Assembly: GCA_016841945.1 (NCBI GenBank)
Contig: JAENYC010000022.1
Span: forward strand, 1-58,147
Direction of reading: 5' to 3'
Origin: Haloplasma contractile
GTDB taxonomy: Bacteria > Bacillota_I > Bacilli_A > Haloplasmatales > Haloplasmataceae
Length of the DNA: 58,147 nucleotides
The notes beneath the pieces are model-generated. The model saw nothing but the letters and a program-made list of their open reading frames with translations. It did no database searches and was not told where the DNA came from. The translations under genes and the position numbers were made by a program. Shown here piece by piece: positions 8,711 through 16,445 of this stretch (position 1 is its first letter; every line of letters begins with the position of its first letter).

Positions 8711-9850
8711 TTATTGCTCATATGTTCCTTTTTGTCGTATATTTTTATCTATCATCATTATCTTTCCTAATGTGATGACAGTATCTAACTCATAATTAGT
8801 ATCTAATAGTATAATATCAGCATCTTTATTTTCTTGTATATAACCTTTGTCTTTTAAACTTAAAGCATGACTGACATGACTTGTTCCAAATCGAATACTA
8901 TTTTCAATTGATTCACCATTCTCAATTAGATATTTAATGCTACGTAAAATACCATCGCAACTTTGAACCCCAATTTTCATTAGTTTTCCTGTCTCATCAT
9001 ATTTAGACCAACTCCCATTTCCATCTGAACTAAAAGTGACATAAGGTATATATTTCTCTTCTATTTGAGATAAACTTGTTTTCATCTTTTCAAATGAAGT
9101 GCCAACCGTCATATCAATTATTCCACCTTGTTTTAAAAACTTCAAAGCATCTTTAAAAAGTGTCTCATTACGATTCACATGAGTAGGTCTAAAATGTTTG
9201 ATTGGTATAGAGGTTTCATTAAGTACATCAAAGATCATTTTAAATTCTTTAGGGTCATCTCCCATATGTAGTGTTATAAAACCAGTTTTTGAACTAATCA
9301 TACCTGCTACTCTAACAAGGGATACTAGTTTTTTAAGTTCATCTTTTGTTATCATTGGTTCTCTGTGATCAGATAATGCTAATTTAACACCGATAATCTC
9401 TTCAATATAAGCCATATCTTTATCAACAGAGTTCGTCAAAGTTGGAGAGGGATAACGATAAGCACCCGTTAAACAATAAGCAGTCATTCCTTCATGTTTT
9501 AAAGCTTTGGTTTTTGCGATTAATGATTCAATATTTTTTGTGAGGGAATCAGTTCCTAGTAATCCTACAACCGTCGTGACGCCACCTTTAATTAAATCAC
9601 TTAATTGTACCTCAGGAGTTCTCGTGTGAAATCCACCTTCTCCTCCGCCTCCTGTAATATGAATGTGTTGATCGATGATACCAGGCATTGCGATAAAACC
9701 TTTCTTATCAATGATATAAGCATCTTCATATTTTATTTCCGAAGCTATTTTAACGATTTTACTTCCACAAATTAATATATCTTGCTTACCTTTATATAGA
9801 GGGTCATATAATTCCACATTTTTAATCAATTTAAACATATTACCTTCCAT
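8711..9850 (-). CDS. iadA: Beta-aspartyl (isoaspartyl) dipeptidase
   Basis: An amidohydrolase-fold metallopeptidase that cleaves isoaspartyl dipeptides from damaged proteins. It carries the N-terminal metal motif DQHIHITGGGGEGG, a histidine-bearing FRPTHVNR segment and FSSDGNGS with the late catalytic Asp, all typical of IadA. Length (about 380 residues) fits the family. The frame reaches to 9898, but the RBS AAGGAGA lies inside that extension, so the start is ATG 9850 (or the adjacent ATG 9853). It is separated from the upstream AmmeMemoRadiSam genes by a terminator hairpin. Confidence 0.9.
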   Translation of the reverse strand: MEGNMFKLIKNVELYDPLYKGKQDILICGSKIVKIASEIKYEDAYIIDKKGFIAMPGIIDQHIHITGGGGEGGFHTRTPEVQLSDLIKGGVTTVVGLLGTDSLTKNIESLIAKTKALKHEGMTAYCLTGAYRYPSPTLTNSVDKDMAYIEEIIGVKLALSDHREPMITKDELKKLVSLVRVAGMISSKTGFITLHMGDDPKEFKMIFDVLNETSIPIKHFRPTHVNRNETLFKDALKFLKQGGIIDMTVGTSFEKMKTSLSQIEEKYIPYVTFSSDGNGSWSKYDETGKLMKIGVQSCDGILRSIKYLIENGESIENSIRFGTSHVSHALSLKDKGYIQENKDADIILLDTNYELDTVITLGKIMMIDKNIRQKGTYEQ

Positions 9851-9875
9851 CATATATCTCCTTCTTAAAGATTTA

Positions 9876-9912
9876 TAAAAAAGGCTAATATACATCATAA
9901 GATGATATTAGC
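9876..9912 (-). terminator. Terminator of the AmmeMemoRadiSam unit
   Basis: Read on the minus strand, a stem GCTAATA..CATC / GATG..TATTAGC is followed by CTTTTTTA. It sits 66 bases after the stop of the radical SAM gene and directly before the iadA RBS. Confidence 0.75.
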
Positions 9913-9977
9913 AGTTTTCTTTTTTAGTTTATAATTTTACTTTATCATATATGTATCTATCATCTACATATTAGGCT

Positions 9978-10961
9978 TTAAAAGACAATTGATATATCTT
10001 TTCCACAATGAATACATTTATTTTTATTTAATTTTACCTTTGTATGAAACTGCCTATCAATGATTTGTTTACCACATGATGGACAATATGTGTCAGTGTC
10101 TTCATTAGGAATATTCCCTAAATAGACATAATTTAGGTGTTGTTTTGCTTTTTCTTTTGCTAAAATCATTTTTTGAATATCCGTAGGAGGATTCTTCATT
10201 TTATAGTTTGGATAATATCTTGTTAAATGCAGTGGTATATCTCGATTTAAATTACTAAGAAATTGAGCTATTGATTCAATTTCATCTATTGAATCATTTT
10301 CATCCGTGATCATTAAAGTGGTCACTTCAACATGACATTCTTTTTGTGCAATCTCAATGGTTTTTAATACTGGTTTTAAATCAGCTTTACATATTTTATG
10401 GTAAAAAGATGGATTAAAAGCTTTTAAATCAATATTAAACCCATCAATATAAGAAATGATTTTCTTTAATGGTTCAGGATTGATATAACCATTTGTTACC
10501 ATCACAATGGATTGTTCCTTATTTTTTTCTTTTATTTTTGAACATATATCATAGATATATTCATACCACATAAAGGGTTCATTATAAGTAAATGCGATGC
10601 CTATATTATTTTCTACTGAATCAAGTATTTTAAGAAGTTCATTAATAGGTATGTATCTTGATTCAGCTTTGTTTTGAGAAATACTATGATTTTGACAAAA
10701 ACCACACTTCATATTGCAACCATAAGTACCAACAGATAAAATATTAGAACCTGGTTTATAATGATACAATGGTTTTTTTTCTATTGGGTCAAGTGCAATT
10801 GATGTTATTTCTCCATAATTAATCGCCATTAATTGTTGATTGACATTCTTTCTTGTTTGACACAATCCTAAATGCCCAACTTTTATTAAGCAAAACTGTG
10901 GACATAATTGACATCTTATTTTGTTCCCTTCAACCTCCCAATACATGGCTTTGTGGTTCAT
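9978..10961 (-). CDS. amrS: AmmeMemoRadiSam system radical SAM enzyme
   Basis: This 327-residue protein has the radical SAM cluster motif CNMKCGFC (about 82-89), followed by the family's QNHSIS. An N-terminal CQLCPQFC cysteine set and a C-terminal zinc-ribbon-like pair (CPSC and CIHC) flank the barrel. TYNEP and MVTNGY motifs match the pyruvate-formate-lyase-activating-like AmrS family. The gene starts two bases after the stop of the AmmA/Memo fusion gene, so the two are co-translated. Known family fact: this trio is conserved in bacteria and archaea. Its substrate is not established as far as I know. Confidence 0.9.
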   Translation of the reverse strand: MNHKAMYWEVEGNKIRCQLCPQFCLIKVGHLGLCQTRKNVNQQLMAINYGEITSIALDPIEKKPLYHYKPGSNILSVGTYGCNMKCGFCQNHSISQNKAESRYIPINELLKILDSVENNIGIAFTYNEPFMWYEYIYDICSKIKEKNKEQSIVMVTNGYINPEPLKKIISYIDGFNIDLKAFNPSFYHKICKADLKPVLKTIEIAQKECHVEVTTLMITDENDSIDEIESIAQFLSNLNRDIPLHLTRYYPNYKMKNPPTDIQKMILAKEKAKQHLNYVYLGNIPNEDTDTYCPSCGKQIIDRQFHTKVKLNKNKCIHCGKDISIVF

Positions 10962-10963
10962 TC

Positions 10964-12367
10964 TTATAATTCACCTTCTATATGTCGTTCAACTTTAAAT
11001 CTTTCGATATCAAAATGACTATTTGAGTTGATACCAGCTTTTTGACAAGCAACTTCTATTTGTTCACTTACGGTATTAATGCCTTCTAAATTTGGTAATA
11101 GTAAACCTCTTTTTTTACCTTGAGTGATAATGATACCATAGATAAATGGATCAAGGTCAACAACACTTGCTTTTTCAGGTTCACTTAAAATATCAACAGA
11201 AATATCAATATCTATTAACTCTTTTTCTTCAAGAGGACTGAATCGGGGATCTTCAAATCCTGCATCTATCGCATTACGTATGATCTCCTGTGCTAAAGTT
11301 GGAGTAGTGGGTAAGAAAGTCCCAATACATCCACGCAAATTACCATGTTTCTTTAATGATACAAATGCGCCTGCTCGTTTATTTATCAATTCCTCTGGCA
11401 AATTTTTGGGTACTTCCATCATTTTTCCATGTTTAAAATAGTATTTTAAGCTTTCTCTTGCCAATTTCACGTAAAAATCGGAATGTTTCAATTTCTTTTC
11501 CAATCTTTTTTTCTCGTTTTCTTTTAATTTTTTCATGATATTTAAGCTTCCAGTTTTTTCAAATCTCATCACACCATATCCAACACCAAAAGGACCCTCA
11601 TAAGACAAGCGAATACCATTAAATTTTCCCATTATTCCTAATAATATAAGGATTGAGCGATAGCCACATTCAGAAGCCTCGTCTATATCTTTTAAATCCA
11701 TATTAAATATGTCTAATACCTCTCCATTTTCTAAGTAAGATAGTACCTTTTCATCAAATACCTTACCTTTAGGAGAATAGGAATAAGGTCCTTCATTACT
11801 TAAACGATGTGATAAATCACCACTAGCAATCACTACTGTTTTACGATTTAATTGATTAATCGCATTTTTAATCAATTGTCCAAATTGATATAGTTCAGTA
11901 AACGAAAGCATTCCATATGTTATATGTACGATTTTATACTTTTTATAATACTGATTGACATAATATAAAGGCACTATACTACCATGGTCTAACTCATATT
12001 TCCGATTATATGGTTTCAACATTTGCTTCGTAATACCAACTGTTTGAATTTTCTCCTTATCAGATAATTCCATTATTTTGTCAGTTAATTCTAAATCAAT
12101 TTCTAAATCCATTAAAACATTTGGTGCTCGAAATTGTTGCAAACTACCTGATATAAACGCATCATGACTTAAAGCAATTGCATCACTAAAAACTGGTCCA
12201 TGTGGAGTAATTATTACAATGGTTTCAGGGGCTAAATTACTAATTTCCATACCAACTGCACGACAAGCATCAATTGTATTTTGTAAAGCTTTTTCATCTC
12301 CTTTTCCTATTTCTGGAATAATTATAGGTGGATGTGGCATTAAATAATATCCCAAATTATCATCCAT
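10964..12367 (-). CDS. Memo/LigB-like and AMMECR1 fusion (AmmeMemoRadiSam proteins B-A)
   Basis: A 467-residue two-domain protein. Residues 1 to about 275 are a Memo/LigB-type (class III extradiol dioxygenase fold) domain, with MPHPPIIIPEIG at the start, ITPHGPVFSD, and ASGDLSHRL. Residues about 290-467 are an AMMECR1 domain with the signature NLRGCIGTF and FEDPRFSPL. The two are separate proteins in many species; the fused form occurs in Firmicutes. RBS AGAGGTGAT precedes ATG 12367. The radical SAM partner follows immediately. The fusion supports a physical complex of all three activities. Reaction unknown. Confidence 0.9.
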   Translation of the reverse strand: MDDNLGYYLMPHPPIIIPEIGKGDEKALQNTIDACRAVGMEISNLAPETIVIITPHGPVFSDAIALSHDAFISGSLQQFRAPNVLMDLEIDLELTDKIMELSDKEKIQTVGITKQMLKPYNRKYELDHGSIVPLYYVNQYYKKYKIVHITYGMLSFTELYQFGQLIKNAINQLNRKTVVIASGDLSHRLSNEGPYSYSPKGKVFDEKVLSYLENGEVLDIFNMDLKDIDEASECGYRSILILLGIMGKFNGIRLSYEGPFGVGYGVMRFEKTGSLNIMKKLKENEKKRLEKKLKHSDFYVKLARESLKYYFKHGKMMEVPKNLPEELINKRAGAFVSLKKHGNLRGCIGTFLPTTPTLAQEIIRNAIDAGFEDPRFSPLEEKELIDIDISVDILSEPEKASVVDLDPFIYGIIITQGKKRGLLLPNLEGINTVSEQIEVACQKAGINSNSHFDIERFKVERHIEGEL

Positions 12368-12374
12368 AAAAAAA

Positions 12375-12838
12375 TCACCTCTTCATTTTATTATGTTTTA
12401 AATCTATTTGCATCATCAGTTCATTATTCTTTTTCTCTATTAATTCAAATCCAACTTTTTCATACAGACGAATAGCTGGCTTATTATTTTCATTGACAGT
12501 TAAGTAAACATAGTCTTTTTGATAATTAAATTCCTTTAATCCAAACAGAATGCCTTGTTTAACAAAATCACGACCTAATCCTTTTCCTACCATCTTAGGA
12601 TTTAAGGCGAGCCCTATTTCCATGACGCCATTTTTTAAATAATATTCAAATAGACCATATAATTGTTGATTTAATAATGCGACATAACTTAAACATCCAT
12701 TAAGACCTCTAATCGCTTCTTTTTTTTTATACAATCAAAGTATGGCTTACAGTATATGGACTTTACATGACCGTTATATGACCAAGTATTTATTTCTTTT
12801 AAATAAATTAAATTGATTGGTTCAAAAATATATTTCAT
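12375..12838 (-). pseudogene. GNAT acetyltransferase with frameshift in an A9 tract
   Basis: The in-frame part 12734-12375 encodes a GNAT core (ALNPKMVGKGLGRDF, NKPAIRLYEKVGFE) but would start at a TTG with no RBS. Upstream, ATG 12838 has RBS AGAGGT and an extended -10 (TGGTATAAT). It opens a frame beginning MKYIFEPINLIYLKEINTWS. That frame ends in TAA after 49 residues, because nine A residues (minus strand; T9 at 12720-12728) put it out of register. Ten A (or seven) would join the halves into about 154 residues, the normal GNAT length. So the gene is broken, phase-variable, rescued by slippage, or mis-sequenced. Confidence 0.75.
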
Positions 12839-12862
12839 ATTTTACCTCTTTTTTCTTTTTAT

Positions 12863-12871
12863 ATTATACCA
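12863..12871 (-). promoter_or_regulatory. Extended -10 box of the GNAT gene at 12838
   Basis: Minus-strand TGGTATAAT lies 25 bases before the ATG at 12838. This supports 12838, not 12734, as the original gene start. Confidence 0.5.
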
Positions 12872-12922
12872 CATTTACATACAATATTCTATTAAACTAG
12901 ACATGATTTATATACCTAGAAA

Positions 12923-12952
12923 AATGTAAAATAATCCTCGATTGTTCGAGGA
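12923..12952 (-). terminator. Terminator of the long purine operon
   Basis: On the minus strand TCCTCGA, loop ACAA and TCGAGGA (12952-12935) are followed by TTATTTTACATTTTT. It sits directly after the last hydroxylase gene. Confidence 0.8.
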
Positions 12953-13867
12953 CTATTTATTCTTGTTTTTGATTGCGAGTAGTATTCTATCACAAGTAGC
13001 AGGATATTCATAAATTCTAACACCAATTGCATCATATATCGCATTTATTATCGCTGGTGCCATTGGAAGCATTGCTGGTTCTCCTAGTCCTTTCGCACCA
13101 TATGGTCCTGTTTCTTCTACATCTTCTATAAAATAAGTATGATATTTAGGGATATCTTTACTCGTTGGAATGATATAGTCAGAAAAATTTTTATTTTGTA
13201 TATCACCTTGATTTAAGTTGACTTCTTCCATGATAGCATATCCAATTCCCATCGTACTACCACCAATTATCTGTCCTTGTGCGGTAATAGGATTGACAAT
13301 TTTTCCTGCATCAAATGCACTGGTTACCTCTATGATATCTACTTTACCTGTTTCATCATCAACTTCTACTGTTGCTTTTTGCACACCAAATGTGTATGGC
13401 CAATAAGGTGCTCCCTGCCCTGTTTCTAAATCGACTTCGGAAGTGGTGGCTTTAAAATAGCCTTCTGTTTTGGTATCTATATTACAATCCTTCATTTGTA
13501 CATATAAATTTTCAAGATTTTTATTTGTTTTCACCTTATTCATATTGTCTTTTAGTTTTCTACATGCATCAAGTACTGCATTTCCTGTATTATATGTTTG
13601 CCTACTTGCTGCTGCTGTTCCAGAATCACGCATTTTACTTGTATTATTGTATTGTAACTTAATGAGATCTTTTTTTATCTTAAGTGTCTCAACAGCGATT
13701 TGTTCCATCACACTTAATCCACCTTGCCCTACTTCAGAAACACCAACAGATATGATAATTTGACCTTCTTTTGTTAATTCTGCGGTGGCCCTTGATTCAT
13801 CTGGAAAACCATTTCCATAACCTGTTCCATAGAATATGGAAGCATAACCGATTCCTTTTCTTTTCAT
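12953..13867 (-). CDS. Molybdenum hydroxylase, C-terminal half of the Mo-binding subunit (NdhM-like)
   Basis: These 304 residues are the second molybdopterin-binding domain of the xanthine dehydrogenase family. They carry VSEVGQGGLSV, the pterin-contacting SRQTYNTG and, near the end, GAKGLGEPAMLPMAP, which holds the active-site glutamate. In most relatives this is joined to the first half; here the halves are separate genes. The gene has its own RBS (AGGAAGTGAT) overlapping the stop of the upstream half, so the split looks genuine. The FAD-FeS-L-M order matches nicotinate dehydrogenase (NdhFSLM) of Eubacterium barkeri. In this cluster a purine substrate is likelier, but nicotinate cannot be excluded. 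Confidence 0.85.
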   Translation of the reverse strand: MKRKGIGYASIFYGTGYGNGFPDESRATAELTKEGQIIISVGVSEVGQGGLSVMEQIAVETLKIKKDLIKLQYNNTSKMRDSGTAAASRQTYNTGNAVLDACRKLKDNMNKVKTNKNLENLYVQMKDCNIDTKTEGYFKATTSEVDLETGQGAPYWPYTFGVQKATVEVDDETGKVDIIEVTSAFDAGKIVNPITAQGQIIGGSTMGIGYAIMEEVNLNQGDIQNKNFSDYIIPTSKDIPKYHTYFIEDVEETGPYGAKGLGEPAMLPMAPAIINAIYDAIGVRIYEYPATCDRILLAIKNKNK

Positions 13868-13878
13868 TCAATCACTTC

Positions 13879-15132
13879 CTAAAGTTCCATTTGATTTACA
13901 TCAGCTATTTTTTCGATACATTTTTTAATACCTATGCTGCTTTTTAATTTTTGTCCAGTTGCTGTCTGACTTCCCACATCAAAAGCATTCATGTATCGAA
14001 ACTTTAATGGATGCATCGTTAATTTTTCAGCTAATATATCCATTTGGCTTTCATAAGCTAAGGGTACTTGTGCAGCACCAAATCCTCTCATCGCGCCACA
14101 ATATGGATTATTTGTATAAACTGCTTTTGCTTCAATATCCACATTTGGAATGACATATGGACCTGTTGCATGAATAGCAGCCTTTCTCAAAACATTCATT
14201 CCCCAAGAAGCATATGCACCAGTATCTCCATAAATCCTTACTTTAAGTGCACATAATTTCCCATCTTTTTTTACACCCGTCTTATAAAACATCTCCATTG
14301 GATGCCTTTTACTACGAGATATTGTTGATTCCTCGCGTGAATAGACAACTTTTACAGGTTTTTTGGTAATAAAGGTAGCAAGTGCAGCATGACATTGCGG
14401 ATTGATATCTTCTCTACCACCAAATGCTCCACCAATTGTTTCGTTGATGATTTTGACTTCATCCTCTTGTATATTGAGACAACGTGCAACTTCTTCGCGG
14501 TCATAATGCGGATACTGTGTTGCAACATGAACCGTTAAAACTCCTTCATCATCATAATGAGCAACTGCTGTTTCAGTTTGTAAAAAAGCATGATCTGTCA
14601 TTTGAGTATGATAACAATTCTCTGCGATATAATCTGCTTCCTTAAAACCAGCTTCAATATCACCCGTCTTCACTTTAATATCATATAAAATATTACTCTT
14701 ATCTCCTAGTATAGGGGCACCCTCTTTCAATGCATCTTCAATCGTAAAGACACCTTGATAAACATCATATTCAACTTCTACTTGATCTAATGCTTTTTTT
14801 AATGATACCTTATCCTTAGCAACTATAAGAAGAATACAATCTCCAACTCTCTTCACGATATCCTGTACTAATATTGGAATATCTTTTAAAATGACACCAT
14901 GGCATTTAGCGCCAGGAATCATGGTATAATCAATGACACATATAACCCCTTCCATCTGCCTTATTTCATCAATATTTGTCTTTAATACTCGTCCATAGGG
15001 TATGGTGCTTCTCTTCACACCAGCATAAAGCATTCCTTCCATTTCAATATCATCGGGATACTTTGCTTTTCCTTGAACCTTTTCATAAATATCAGGTCTA
15101 ATGAATCCTTCTCCTACAGCTTTCACATGCAT
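13879..15132 (-). CDS. Molybdenum hydroxylase, N-terminal half of the Mo-binding subunit (NdhL-like)
   Basis: A 417-residue protein covering the substrate-entry and first molybdopterin-binding domains. It starts with a KAVGEGFIRPDIYEKVQGKA segment, then has QTETAVAHYDDEG, NETIGGAFGGRED (cofactor glycine motif) and AMRGFGAAQVPLAYES. It stops exactly in the linker before the second Mo domain, 11 bases ahead of the gene for that domain. Together they make one complete subunit of about 720 residues. It is the second-last gene of the long operon starting at ygeY. The active-site metal would be inserted with help from the XdhC, MocA and YqeB products encoded at 28953-31135. Confidence 0.85.
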   Translation of the reverse strand: MHVKAVGEGFIRPDIYEKVQGKAKYPDDIEMEGMLYAGVKRSTIPYGRVLKTNIDEIRQMEGVICVIDYTMIPGAKCHGVILKDIPILVQDIVKRVGDCILLIVAKDKVSLKKALDQVEVEYDVYQGVFTIEDALKEGAPILGDKSNILYDIKVKTGDIEAGFKEADYIAENCYHTQMTDHAFLQTETAVAHYDDEGVLTVHVATQYPHYDREEVARCLNIQEDEVKIINETIGGAFGGREDINPQCHAALATFITKKPVKVVYSREESTISRSKRHPMEMFYKTGVKKDGKLCALKVRIYGDTGAYASWGMNVLRKAAIHATGPYVIPNVDIEAKAVYTNNPYCGAMRGFGAAQVPLAYESQMDILAEKLTMHPLKFRYMNAFDVGSQTATGQKLKSSIGIKKCIEKIADVNQMEL

Positions 15133-15136
15133 TCAC

Positions 15137-15604
15137 CTACCTTTTCTTAAGTTTATCCTGTGCTTTTTTTATACCTTCAATCATTATTTGATAACCCGTG
15201 CATCGACATAAATTTCCCGATATACTCTCTTTTATTTCTTCTTCTGTAGCATCAATATTTTTATCTAATAGTGCTTTGGTACTTAATATCATACCCGGTG
15301 TACAGTAACCACATTGAACAGCTCCGACTTCTATAAATGCTTCTTGAATCGGATGGAGTTTTCCCTGACTCACTCCTTCAATTGTCGTAATCTCTTTTCC
15401 ATTGACACTAGCAGCTAGAACAAGACAAGAATTTACAGCACGCCCATCAATAATGACTGTACAAGCGCCACATTCTCCTTCGCCGCACCCTTCTTTTGTT
15501 CCTTTTAGTTTAGCCTCATCTCGTATGAAATCAATTAAACGAAGTAAGGGGTCGATCTTTTTTGTATATGATTTGCCGTTTATTATCATCGTTACCTCTA
15601 TCAT
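15137..15604 (-). CDS. Molybdenum hydroxylase 2Fe-2S subunit
   Basis: A 155-residue two-cluster iron-sulfur protein. The N-terminal plant-ferredoxin-type cluster uses CGEGECGAC and a further Cys after GRAVNS. The C-terminal helical cluster uses QCGYCTPG and the GNLCRCTGY motif. It passes electrons from the molybdenum site to FAD. The ATG at 15604 overlaps the TGA of the FAD subunit gene, which shows translational coupling. It belongs with the FAD gene upstream and the split Mo subunit downstream as one four-gene enzyme. Confidence 0.93.
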   Translation of the reverse strand: MIEVTMIINGKSYTKKIDPLLRLIDFIRDEAKLKGTKEGCGEGECGACTVIIDGRAVNSCLVLAASVNGKEITTIEGVSQGKLHPIQEAFIEVGAVQCGYCTPGMILSTKALLDKNIDATEEEIKESISGNLCRCTGYQIMIEGIKKAQDKLKKR

Positions 15605-16434
15605 TTCATCACCCCACTACTCATCACAGCATTTTTATAAACACCTTTTATCGCTTCTTTTTTAAATGGCATTGAACTTCTTCCCTTTATACTTTTATAT
15701 ACCTGTTGTTCTAAAATTTCCAAAGGCTCTTCACTAAACAAGTAATCCACTGTTTTACCTATCGCTTTTTCTTCTAACTCTTTAACTCGGAATGGATATC
15801 TTCCAACTGCACCTAAACAGATGGACATATGTTTTATAATTTTATCTTCAATCATAAATGAAACTGCCACATTTATTCTAGCGATTGCGAGTGAATTTCT
15901 TTTCCCAAGTTTATTATATCCACTTAATACATTCTTTTTTGAAATAATAATTTTAGTTAAAATTTCATCCTTCCTAATCCAATCTTCATTTTGAAAATAA
16001 GTTTCCAAATTGATATATCTAATACTATCTTTAGATTCTAAAACTAATACAGCATTTAAACTTATTAAACAAGGTATGATATCAGCTGCTGATGCCTTAT
16101 TAATGATATTTCCCCCAATCGTTGCCATATTTCTTATTTGAGGAGATCCCATATGACTTGCAGATAATACTATTGAATGAAAGTATTGATTCATCAGTGA
16201 ATTGTCTTTTAATTGCGAAAAACACACCATACTTCCGATTGATATTTCATGATGATCTTCCCTGATATCTTTTAAAGCTTCAATTCGATTTATATCTATG
16301 ATGACTTCTGGATTTATCTTTCCCCTTTTTATATCCAACACTAAATCTGTACCCCCCGCTAAAAGTTTATTAAATTTTGATTGTACTAATAAATCTTTCA
16401 CTTCATTTATACAAAGTGGTTGATAAAAATCCAT
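15601..16434 (-). CDS. Molybdenum hydroxylase FAD-binding subunit
   Basis: A 277-residue CoxM/XdhB-type flavoprotein. It has LLAGGTDLVLDIKRG near the start, SPQIRNMATIGGNIINKASAAD as the FAD loop, and a CO-dehydrogenase flavoprotein C-terminal domain. A longer reading to 16458 begins with TTG and runs through the RBS. The good RBS AAGGAGG places the start at ATG 16434. The gene begins 11 bases after the adenine deaminase stop. It is the first of the four hydroxylase genes FAD, FeS, L and M, and likely hands electrons to NAD(P) or another acceptor. Confidence 0.9.
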   Translation of the reverse strand: MDFYQPLCINEVKDLLVQSKFNKLLAGGTDLVLDIKRGKINPEVIIDINRIEALKDIREDHHEISIGSMVCFSQLKDNSLMNQYFHSIVLSASHMGSPQIRNMATIGGNIINKASAADIIPCLISLNAVLVLESKDSIRYINLETYFQNEDWIRKDEILTKIIISKKNVLSGYNKLGKRNSLAIARINVAVSFMIEDKIIKHMSICLGAVGRYPFRVKELEEKAIGKTVDYLFSEEPLEILEQQVYKSIKGRSSMPFKKEAIKGVYKNAVMSSGVMK

Positions 16435-16445
16435 AACATCCCTCC

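Noticed and set aside
12375-12734. TTG 12734 as the start of the GNAT gene
   Set aside because: No RBS, and it would remove the N-terminal GNAT strand. The true start signals lie at 12838-12871 in another frame.
13868-13878. Frameshift or nonsense mutation splitting a single XDH Mo subunit
   Set aside because: The downstream half has a good RBS and ATG, both halves are intact, and the split matches the known NdhL/NdhM arrangement.
13218-14256. Plus-strand open frames inside the hydroxylase genes
   Set aside because: They lack RBS and sensible composition and are antisense shadows of the minus-strand coding sequence.
15601-15604. Mycoplasma genetic code (TGA as Trp)
   Set aside because: TGA clearly ends the FAD subunit inside an ATGA overlap, and Trp is coded by TGG throughout.
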